A stretch of 57,580 nucleotides of DNA. Origin: Marinifilaceae bacterium. GTDB taxonomy: Bacteria > Bacteroidota > Bacteroidia > Bacteroidales > Marinifilaceae. Numbering within the stretch: position 1 is the first letter of the stretch; each line of letters opens with the position of its first letter. The translations under genes and the position numbers were made by a program. Below the pieces are notes generated by a model. That model did not search any database. It was not told the DNA's origin and was given only the letters and a program-made list of their open reading frames with translations. Where the stretch lies: NCBI GenBank assembly GCA_025210485.1, contig JAOARN010000147.1:1-57580 (forward strand), written 5' to 3'. Positions 45,597 through 53,564 of this stretch are shown piece after piece.

Positions 45597-46229
45597 CTTT
45601 TTAAAACTCAGTTAATTTATTTAGTTCGGAAATTTTGTGAAAATACATAATCACAATACTATATTGATAGATAACAGAAAAGTATGTTCTTATTGTTGAT
45701 ATTGTGTTTAAATAACTATAGTTTTGGTATTGTATATATAATTTAATATGAAATAGATATACTTTGTTTTAGCTTAGTTTGTACCAAAACGAATTTAGTT
45801 ATATAATCTTTCTTGCTTTTTTGATGATTCCACCCTCTTTTTAATCTGTTTTGTTAGTCTGCATATGATTGGTTGTTAGTTTTATTTAATAAATTATTAT
45901 CATAATTTACGGGCTTAATAAGCAGTGTCTTACTTGTCGAGTTAATTATATGGTTTAAACCTATAAATTTTAGTTTTGCATAATTTCTATAAGTCTTCAT
46001 TATTCTATTTGCTTAGGCAGTCGTATATTTTTTTATATTTGTGCTGAATATTCTTTGTTATATAATAATAAACAGGAATTGTTTTGATTGTAGTATATTT
46101 ATTTATTGCTTATGATGTTGATTAACAATAAAGTAATTTTTAAATATATGCTTGTACTGTGAATATTTTTTTGTTAATAAATAAGTGTTTGAAATTAATA
46201 TAAACTTATATACATATAAATTTTTAGAA
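45597..46229. other. AT-rich interval before the M3 peptidase gene
   Basis: About 630 nt. It has a TATATTTG -7 element at 46034-46041 with TTTG at 46008-46011, but the 22-nt spacing is too long for the consensus, so the promoter is weakly supported. No coding frame or RNA gene was recognised. Confidence 0.45.
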
Positions 46230-48347
46230 ATGAAGAAAAACTTAAAACTCTTATCGTTTTCATTAATTGCTTCATTAATGTTTACGAACTGTAAGATGGA
46301 GAATAAAAGTAATTCAAATCCATTATTAGGAGAGTATAATACTATTCACAATACCACACCTTTCTCTAAAATCAAAATGGAGCACTATAAGCCTGCTTTC
46401 GATCAAGCTTATAAAGAAGCTCGTGCTGATATAAAGGCTATTGTCGATAATACTGAAGCTCCTACTTTTGAAAATACTATTGTAGCTCTTGATAATGCTG
46501 GTTCTTTATTGTCAAGAGTAGCAGGTGTATTTTATAATCTATTGTCTGCTGAGACTAGTGATCAGATGCAAGCTTTGGCTGAAGAATTAGCTCCTGAATC
46601 AACAAAATATTCAAACGAAATTTATCTAAATCAAAAACTTTTTGATAGAGTAAATGCTGTTTATCAAAACAGAAAAAATGTAAAGTATACACAAGAACAA
46701 GAAACTTTGTTGAAAGATACATACAAAGGTTTTTTATCTAATGGTGCAAGCTTAAAAGGTGAAGCTAAGGAAAGATATAAAAAGATTTCTGAAGAATTAT
46801 CTCTTTTAAGTCTTAGTTTTGGTAATAATGTAAGAAAAGAAACTAACAGATATTTATTAAATATTACTAATAAGGATGAATTAAAAGGTCTTCCTGCATC
46901 TGTTCTTGAGGCTGCAGCTATGAAAGCTAAAGCTAAAGGAAAAGAAGGATGGGCTTTTGATTTAACTTACCCAAGCTTTGGTCCGGTTCTTAAGTATGCT
47001 GAAAATAGAAATTTGAGAGAAAAACTTTGGAGAGCATACGCTACTAGAGCTACTAAGGGTGACGATCTTGATAATGTTGAAACTATTAAGAAAATTGCTA
47101 AATTAAGACTTGAAAAAGCTAATCTTTTGGGTTATAAAACTTATGCTGATTATGTTTTAGAGGATAGAATGGCTAAAAATCCTGAAAACGTATATAAATT
47201 ATTGAACCAACTTACTGCAAGTTATAATAAGCAAGCAAAAGCGGATGTAAAAGAGGTTGAAGATTTTGCTAAAAAGAATGGTCTTAAGGCTAAAATGATG
47301 CCTTGGGATTTAAGCTTTTACTCTAACAAATTAAAGTTAGCTAAATACAATTTAGATGACGAGGTATTAAAAGCTTATTTTAAGTTAGAAAATGTTAGAA
47401 AAGGTGCTTTTGATTTAGCTACTGAGCTTTATGGTATTACCTTTAAAGAAAATAAAAATATTGAAGTTTACCATAAAGATGTTACTCCTTACGAAGTTTT
47501 CGACAAAGATGGTAAATTTTTAGCTGTATTCTATGTTGATTATTTCCCTAGACCTGGTAAAAGAGGTGGCGCATGGATGAATGGTATTACTGACCAGTAT
47601 ATTATGAATGGTGAAAATCATAGACCTCATATTGTTAATGTTATGAACTTCACAATGCCTACGGAATCTAAACCTTCTTTATTGTCTTTTGGTGAAGTTA
47701 CTACTTTACTTCATGAATTTGGTCATGGATTACATGGTATGTTAGCTAATACTAACTATAAAGGATTGTCTGGTACTAGCGTTCCTAGAGACTTTGTGGA
47801 GCTTCCTTCTCAGGTAATGGAAAACTTCGCATATGAAAAAGATTTCCTTGATAAGTTTGCTGTTCACTATAAAACAGGTGAGAAAATCCCACAAGCTTTA
47901 ATCGATAAATTAAAAGCTAGTAATAACTATATGTCTGCTTATGGATGTTATCGTCAGTTGGCTTATGGTCTTTTAGATATGGCTTATCATACTTTGACTG
48001 AAGTTCCTGAAGATTTAAATGTTGTTGATTTTGAAGCTAATGCTACTAAGGCTGTTTCTGTTTTGCCTAAAGTTGCAAATATTGCAAAAGGTCCTTCTTT
48101 TGGTCATATCTTCGCTGGTGGTTATGCTGCTGGTTATTATGGTTATAAATGGGCAGAGGTTCTTGATGCTGACGCTTTTGCTGTATTCAAAGCTGATGGT
48201 GTATTTAGCAAAAATGTTGCTGAAAGATTTAGAACTAATGTACTTGAAAAAGGTGGAACTGAAAATCCAATGGAACTTTATAAAAGATTCAAAGGTTCGG
48301 AACCAACTATTGATGCTTTATTGGAAAGAGATGGAATTAAGAAATAA
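46230..48347 (+). CDS. M3 family metallopeptidase, lipoprotein (peptidyl-dipeptidase Dcp-like)
   Basis: A zinc oligopeptidase predicted to remove dipeptides from peptide C-termini. The start at ATG 46230 gives a lipoprotein signal MKKNLKLLSFSLIASLMFTNC with acylated Cys at residue 21. The frame extends 15 codons further upstream but would bury this signal. The zinc motif HEFGH is at residues 495-499, followed by the M3-typical GHGLHGML and SGTSVPRDFVELPSQ. Length (705 aa) fits Dcp. As a lipoprotein it would act in the periplasm or at the outer membrane in peptide uptake. A terminator follows. Confidence 0.93.
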   Translation: MKKNLKLLSFSLIASLMFTNCKMENKSNSNPLLGEYNTIHNTTPFSKIKMEHYKPAFDQAYKEARADIKAIVDNTEAPTFENTIVALDNAGSLLSRVAGVFYNLLSAETSDQMQALAEELAPESTKYSNEIYLNQKLFDRVNAVYQNRKNVKYTQEQETLLKDTYKGFLSNGASLKGEAKERYKKISEELSLLSLSFGNNVRKETNRYLLNITNKDELKGLPASVLEAAAMKAKAKGKEGWAFDLTYPSFGPVLKYAENRNLREKLWRAYATRATKGDDLDNVETIKKIAKLRLEKANLLGYKTYADYVLEDRMAKNPENVYKLLNQLTASYNKQAKADVKEVEDFAKKNGLKAKMMPWDLSFYSNKLKLAKYNLDDEVLKAYFKLENVRKGAFDLATELYGITFKENKNIEVYHKDVTPYEVFDKDGKFLAVFYVDYFPRPGKRGGAWMNGITDQYIMNGENHRPHIVNVMNFTMPTESKPSLLSFGEVTTLLHEFGHGLHGMLANTNYKGLSGTSVPRDFVELPSQVMENFAYEKDFLDKFAVHYKTGEKIPQALIDKLKASNNYMSAYGCYRQLAYGLLDMAYHTLTEVPEDLNVVDFEANATKAVSVLPKVANIAKGPSFGHIFAGGYAAGYYGYKWAEVLDADAFAVFKADGVFSKNVAERFRTNVLEKGGTENPMELYKRFKGSEPTIDALLERDGIKK

Positions 48348-48367
48348 TTCTCTTATAAAATATTAAA

Positions 48368-48402
48368 CAAAAGGCTTTTCTATATCATAGGAAAGCCTTT
48401 TG
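48368..48402 (+). terminator. Terminator of the M3 peptidase gene
   Basis: CAAAAGGCTTT and AAAGCCTTTTG form an 11-bp stem around a 13-nt loop, followed by TTTTG. Confidence 0.75.
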
Positions 48403-48568
48403 TTTTGTACGGGAATTTTTTTAGCTTCAATAAATATTATAGGTTTAAGTAAATTTAAGATGTATTATGATTTTAGTTTATTTTTATTTTTTTATTATTG
48501 CATTCTGTTAATTAAATCTATCTATAATTAGATTAAATAAACACACGCATAATTATATAAAAAAAACT

Positions 48569-51500
48569 ATGACACACAAACTATTGAAAGTAGACATACA
48601 CAACCCGCAATCGATTCAGCAAGCTCTTGCCGAATTCAAAGCAATCCTAACTGAGGTATACAAAACGGGAGAGTTAATAAATAAAGTACCAGCTTTTGTT
48701 CCTGAGGATAAATCACTATTCGAGAATGCAGATTTTTTCGATTTTGAAATCATTCAAAAATTAACGAGATATCTCAATGTCAACGATCCTGATATTAAAC
48801 AAATGGATAAATTGGCTCATCTTGAATATGAGCAATTAAATCGACCTGACTATTACAGTAACTATTCTCATATCTTGGTGTTTCAACATGCCTTGGAACA
48901 GGGTTTGAAAAACGAAGTTTTGGAGATTTGCGAGGAGATGATTGCCTATTCGATGAAGGTGGATTCATCAAACGAGCTTTTCTTTTTTAGCGATATGATT
49001 TTCGGTATTGGTATTCTGACTGTTTTGGGCTTAAAGCATCCCGAATACATTTATATGATTGCCGAATACCTTCCACGTCACGCTGATTACAACCAAATCA
49101 AATACCACTTTGTGGGTTATGTTTATTTCTTATTCAAACATTATGGAATGTCTGATGAGATGATTAAAATGTTTGCTAGGGTGAAGTTCGATGAATTCTT
49201 TATTGCCTTTGATGAAGATTTTTCGGAAAAACCAGAAGATCGTTTCAACTTGTTCAAACTATTTTTGGAAGACAAGAGCAAATACGATTTGTTTAAGAAA
49301 GAGATGGTGGATTCTTTCAGAAAATACCCACAGAATATTTTTGATGATTTTGATGAAGACAGAAGTTTTGCTTTTGATATAATCGAAAAATTGACAGATG
49401 GATACGATGCCTATTTGGGATATGAGGAAAATGAAGATGAAGAGGAGTTAAACTATATAAACGACGACTTCGAAGATTTCGATTTCCATGGCACACGCCT
49501 TGAGGATGTTGTTGAAGATCTTCATTCTAGTATATTTGAAGCTATTAAGGATATTCCTAGAAATCAGTATTATTATAAGAAAAATGCGAGTTATGGAGCC
49601 GAAACCCTTGCCGAAATGCAGGGCGATAAGTTTTATGAAGAATACGAGGCCAACGATGATCATGAAATAAACAATGAGTTTTATTTGAAGGGGTTTGAAA
49701 ATGGAGCAGAGATTCTTCATTATATTGAAACTGGAGAAAATCCAGAAGTGCTTGATTCTATTGAAAAAACACATATTCGCAAACTGGCCTTAGAGAAAAA
49801 AATGGGGCTGTACAAGCGATTGGACTATTATGGTTCGGGTGATATGAGATTGTCTTCAAATCTGGAGCAAGATGTATTCTTAGACGATATTTTGGAATCT
49901 TTTGTATGTACTTATCTGAATGCCGATAGTTATGATTTGGAAGATCAAGACGAATACCGAAACCACCAAAAAGCGATTCGTGTATTGGATGTATTTGTTA
50001 AAATTACGGGCAAGGACAAATTTTCGGCTGATGATTTAGACCTAATTGTGGAGAATCTCGAACTTATGAGCGAGCAGGAGGTTTTGAACCGATATGCAAA
50101 TAGAAAATTGTCCGATGAAGAATTGGAAATTGAGATTTACAGACAGGTAAACGACCACTTTACTCACAATTTGGGAACCATAAAGCTTAGGAGTATACAC
50201 CGCTTGTACCAACAAAATCCTGAATTGTTTGCCAATGCTTTAGCCAATTTCAAAAAAATGGCTGTGGCGATTGAAGACCCAGATATTTTGGCTGTTTCAC
50301 CAGGAATGAATCAAACGGAATATGCGCTTGCCACTCAATTGCTTTCTGTTGGATATGTTATTTCGCAAGAGATGCAGGATATGGCCAATATGAACAATCC
50401 GCATTTACGAAAACTAATTGAATACTATCAAGAAAATATATTTAAAACCATTTTTTGGAAATTAGAAGACAATAGTCGCTTCAAAACTAAGGAAGAGACA
50501 AAACAAGTATTGACTCAATTGCTCGAATATGTGGAAGGGCCTAAGATGAAAGCTCCGCCCAAAGAGATTATTGCCAAATTGATGAAAGGCGGAATGGATG
50601 CGCTGAATGAGGAAGAGAAAAAAATCATGCAAAGCTTTAAGCCTGGTAAACCTGCCGAATCAGTTTCCAAAGAGCAAGCCAATGCTATGATGCAGGAATT
50701 GTTCTGGCCAGGTGAAGAGCATGAGGAAATTGACGAAATAGGCATTGCGAATCTGAACATAAAAAAATCAACTATCTACCATTCCGATAGCATGGGAATG
50801 TGCATGAGTTCCTTATTGTATGTGGCGAAAGTAGCACCTACAGCCTTTCAAAAACAATTGCTTAAGTGCTTTGAATTGGTGTTGGAAACGGCGCCTGTAA
50901 AAACTTTATATAGAGCCTTCAAAGATTTTATTGACACCGATGTATTGATCAAATCCAATATTGACGAGCTAAATGCTTACGAAGATTTATTGCTTGATTT
51001 AAAAATTGATAGGAAATATGTTTTTGCTTTTCAGATATTGCTTTGTCAAAAACAATTTGAATACAAAACATTAGAGTATTTTGAGGACGAAAATGAGTTG
51101 AAAAGGGTTTATATGTCTATTGTTGATCAATATGTGCATGTAGATGAAGTGGACGAAGATGAATCTCCAATGTTTGCTGGCAGAGAAAAAGCTAGAAAGC
51201 AGGCTTTAAAAGATTCTTTAGCTTATTTGGATCTTAAAAATAGAATGGTTTTCCTATCCTCGGTCAATCAGCAAGAGGAATCAGAAGACTATCGTTTGTT
51301 AATACTAGAGCAGATGAAAGACTCTCTTTTCAAACTATGTTTTAAAGAATTGGCAAAAGAGAAATCGCTTTGGGAAATGAACAAAGAAGAGAAAGAAGCC
51401 CATAAGCAATTTGCCCAAAAACAGGCAAGCCAATGTTTTGCCTTTATCAAAGGAGAAATCTCCATTGAAGAGCTAAAAGCCGATACACTTTCTCTATTGC

Positions 51501-51916
51501 CAAAAAATGAACATTTCTTTTATGCCGAATTAGCCGAGATTTGTTACAAAAATAGCGAAGAGGCTTACTGTCAGTTATTAAGTTTGGTATTTGATTTAGC
51601 AGAACACGAGAACATTAAGTCAGTATATGAGGCAATTTACAACAGTCTATCGACCCGAAAAATGTACCAATCGGTAGATCTTTTCCATCAATTGGCACTA
51701 AAATCTAATATAGACCAAGAGCAATTGTATTTATTCTATTTGACTGAATACAAAGAGAAAATCCGCCGAGACTATGAAGACAACTTCTTTGCACAAATTC
51801 TTTTAAAAAACTGGGAAACCGTCCAACAATTCCCAAAACTAAAAGAATTAAAAGCCTATGTACTTTTCGAAAAAAATCGAGACGGCTATTTGGCGTTTGA
51901 GGAAGATAATGATTAG
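48569..51916 (+). CDS. Giant protein of unknown family, 1115 residues (paralogue of the 37.5-kb gene)
   Basis: Not recognised. It is cytoplasmic, acidic and helical throughout, like its paralogue at 34076-37504, with which it shares the FENGAEILHYI...PEVLDSI block (about residues 374-398) and weaker similarity elsewhere. Acidic runs occur near 287-305 (EENEDEEELNYINDDFED, key residues only). A segment near 650-700 is rich in Lys, Pro and Met. No signal peptide, membrane segment or catalytic motif is visible. It is a single gene, flanked by a terminator on the left and a strong hairpin on the right. Unlike the paralogue it has no ankyrin genes beside it. It starts at the first ATG (MTHKLLKVDIHN). 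Confidence 0.8.
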   Translation: MTHKLLKVDIHNPQSIQQALAEFKAILTEVYKTGELINKVPAFVPEDKSLFENADFFDFEIIQKLTRYLNVNDPDIKQMDKLAHLEYEQLNRPDYYSNYSHILVFQHALEQGLKNEVLEICEEMIAYSMKVDSSNELFFFSDMIFGIGILTVLGLKHPEYIYMIAEYLPRHADYNQIKYHFVGYVYFLFKHYGMSDEMIKMFARVKFDEFFIAFDEDFSEKPEDRFNLFKLFLEDKSKYDLFKKEMVDSFRKYPQNIFDDFDEDRSFAFDIIEKLTDGYDAYLGYEENEDEEELNYINDDFEDFDFHGTRLEDVVEDLHSSIFEAIKDIPRNQYYYKKNASYGAETLAEMQGDKFYEEYEANDDHEINNEFYLKGFENGAEILHYIETGENPEVLDSIEKTHIRKLALEKKMGLYKRLDYYGSGDMRLSSNLEQDVFLDDILESFVCTYLNADSYDLEDQDEYRNHQKAIRVLDVFVKITGKDKFSADDLDLIVENLELMSEQEVLNRYANRKLSDEELEIEIYRQVNDHFTHNLGTIKLRSIHRLYQQNPELFANALANFKKMAVAIEDPDILAVSPGMNQTEYALATQLLSVGYVISQEMQDMANMNNPHLRKLIEYYQENIFKTIFWKLEDNSRFKTKEETKQVLTQLLEYVEGPKMKAPPKEIIAKLMKGGMDALNEEEKKIMQSFKPGKPAESVSKEQANAMMQELFWPGEEHEEIDEIGIANLNIKKSTIYHSDSMGMCMSSLLYVAKVAPTAFQKQLLKCFELVLETAPVKTLYRAFKDFIDTDVLIKSNIDELNAYEDLLLDLKIDRKYVFAFQILLCQKQFEYKTLEYFEDENELKRVYMSIVDQYVHVDEVDEDESPMFAGREKARKQALKDSLAYLDLKNRMVFLSSVNQQEESEDYRLLILEQMKDSLFKLCFKELAKEKSLWEMNKEEKEAHKQFAQKQASQCFAFIKGEISIEELKADTLSLLPKNEHFFYAELAEICYKNSEEAYCQLLSLVFDLAEHENIKSVYEAIYNSLSTRKMYQSVDLFHQLALKSNIDQEQLYLFYLTEYKEKIRRDYEDNFFAQILLKNWETVQQFPKLKELKAYVLFEKNRDGYLAFEEDND

Positions 51917-51941
51917 TGTTTAAGTATTAATGGTTAATAAA

Positions 51942-51976
51942 AGCAAAAGCGATGCAATAGAAGCGTCGCTTTTGCT
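51942..51976 (+). terminator. Hairpin after the 1115-residue gene, terminator-like
   Basis: AGCAAAAGCGA and TCGCTTTTGCT are perfect 11-bp arms, extendable inward by about 3 pairs. It lies 26 nt after the stop. No T run follows, so it could be a REP-type hairpin or an mRNA-stabilising element instead of a terminator. Confidence 0.5.
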
Positions 51977-52197
51977 GTATGTGAATATGCAAATATTTTT
52001 GACTTGATTTTGAGAACAGTACCCAATATTGGATTCTAATTCTATATAGAAAATTATTTAACGGATATAAACTGCTGATATTTTAGTGTAAGTTTTCATT
52101 ATAAAATAGTTAGTTTTTATTATATTCGTACTTGCAAAATTCATTAATTATGAATAAAATAAAAAATTTTGTATAGTGATTTAACCTGTTATTTTAG

Positions 52198-52226
52198 TTG
52201 ATGTAGCATAATTTTATTTATATTTG
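52198..52226 (+). promoter_or_regulatory. Promoter of the methyltransferase-GHKL-receiver operon
   Basis: TTG at 52198-52200, 18-nt spacer, TATATTTG at 52219-52226 (full -7 match). The leader to ATG 52332 would be about 100 nt, leaving room for post-transcriptional control. Confidence 0.6.
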
Positions 52227-52331
52227 AATCTTGAAAATAAATATATTATGATATATAATAACCTAGGATGGAAAATTGATATGAAATTATAATAGAAAAA
52301 ATGTATTTAATAGTATCTATTGAGATTAGGA

Positions 52332-53564
52332 ATGATTAAAAAGAAGCAAATTACATATGTCGACTTATTTGCAGGCTGTGGAGGGTTATCTCTTGGGCTT
52401 CATAATGCTGGTTGGAAGGGCTTATTTGCTATTGAAAAAAGTGAAGATGCTTTTAAAACACTTAAGCATAATTTAATTCTGAAAAAAAAACATTTTGATT
52501 GGCCTAATTGGCTTGAAATGAAGAATCATGATATTAACCAAGTTTTAGACGAACACTCCATAAACCTATCTGCTTTAGAAGGCAAAATAGACCTTGTAGC
52601 AGGAGGTTCTCCATGTCAAGGCTTTTCTATGGCAGGTAGAAGAGTTGAAAATGACTCAAGAAATAGCTTGGTGAAATCTTACATTAAGTTTATTAAGTTG
52701 GTGAAACCCAAAGTAATCTTTTTCGAAAATGTCAAAGGCTTTACTCAAGGTTTTAAAAATAATAATAAAAAAGGACAAGCCTATTCAGAATATGTTCTCA
52801 AAGAACTTAAAGGACTTAATTATACTGTAGAAGGCAAATTAATTGATTTTTCAGAATATGGGATACCTCAAAAAAGAACAAGGTTTATTCTTGTAGGTAT
52901 TTCTAATGAATACATCAAGAAAAACCCAACATTATCAAAAGAGACTTTCTTTGAGAAAATTAAGGAAAATAAACATCAATTTCTTGTTAATAAGGGATTA
53001 GAAATGAATCCAACACTAGAAGACGCAATATCAGATTTATTACAATCCAATGGAACAACAGAAGCAGAAACACCTAGATTTAAAGCTGGTGTTTATGGCG
53101 ATATTTGTTCTAAATATCAGAAATATCAAAGAAAATATCTGAAACAAAATAGCTTGGTTGATAGCCATAGATTTGCAAACCACACTGAACAAATTAGAAA
53201 TAGATTTAAAATAGCATTGGAAGAAAAACTATCTAGTGCAGAATATAGGGAGAAGTTTAAGCTAAAAAAAAGTAGCACCAAAATATTGGATGCTTCAAAA
53301 CCAACTCCAACTATTACAACCCTACCTGATGACTATATACACTATTGTGAACCAAGAATAATGACAGTTCGAGAGTATGCTCGAATTCAATCTTTCCCTG
53401 ACTCGTATCATTTTAAAGGTAAATATACTACAGGGGGAGATAGAAGAACCAAAGAAGTTCCAAGATATTCACAAATTGGAAATGCTATCCCTCCATTATT
53501 TGGAGAACAAGCTGGAATAATAATCAAACAAATTTTATCTAATGGCAGAGAACCTAGAATTTAA
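52332..53564 (+). CDS. DNA (cytosine-5-)-methyltransferase
   Basis: SAM-dependent C5-cytosine methylation of DNA at an unknown target. All core motifs are readable: motif I DLFAGCGGLSLGL near residues 11-23, motif IV GGSPCQGFSMAG with catalytic Cys95, motif VI FFENVKGF, motif VIII QKRTRFILVG, then the variable target-recognition region, motif IX REYARIQSFPDSY, and motif X QIGNAIPP. Length of 410 residues is typical. The start is ATG 52332 (MIKKKQITYVDLFAG). A TTG start four codons earlier is possible. The last 23 nt overlap the next gene, so the two are translationally coupled. No cognate restriction endonuclease is present in the window. Confidence 0.95.
   Translation: MIKKKQITYVDLFAGCGGLSLGLHNAGWKGLFAIEKSEDAFKTLKHNLILKKKHFDWPNWLEMKNHDINQVLDEHSINLSALEGKIDLVAGGSPCQGFSMAGRRVENDSRNSLVKSYIKFIKLVKPKVIFFENVKGFTQGFKNNNKKGQAYSEYVLKELKGLNYTVEGKLIDFSEYGIPQKRTRFILVGISNEYIKKNPTLSKETFFEKIKENKHQFLVNKGLEMNPTLEDAISDLLQSNGTTEAETPRFKAGVYGDICSKYQKYQRKYLKQNSLVDSHRFANHTEQIRNRFKIALEEKLSSAEYREKFKLKKSSTKILDASKPTPTITTLPDDYIHYCEPRIMTVREYARIQSFPDSYHFKGKYTTGGDRRTKEVPRYSQIGNAIPPLFGEQAGIIIKQILSNGREPRI

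Larger units (their letters stand above)
51917..52331. other. Interval before the methyltransferase operon
   Basis: 415 nt. The left part has a long hairpin at 51942-51976 after the 1115-residue gene, and the right part holds the promoter at 52198-52226. No coding frame was seen. Confidence 0.6.

Noticed and set aside
41650..45960. Similarity between the AT-rich regions upstream of the PorP-like and M3 peptidase genes
   Set aside because: A few shared short strings (such as TTGTTATCAAATTTA-like text) are within what AT-rich DNA gives by chance. I could not align them convincingly.
48019..48366. A 115-codon open frame inside the M3 peptidase gene
   Set aside because: Leucine- and methionine-rich out-of-frame reading of a gene whose own frame carries all the M3 motifs. 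It is a frame shadow.
52332..53564. Classical type II restriction-modification system
   Set aside because: The methyltransferase is intact, but neither partner gene has a recognisable nuclease motif of the PD-(D/E)xK, HNH or GIY-YIG kind, and the downstream genes look like signalling proteins.
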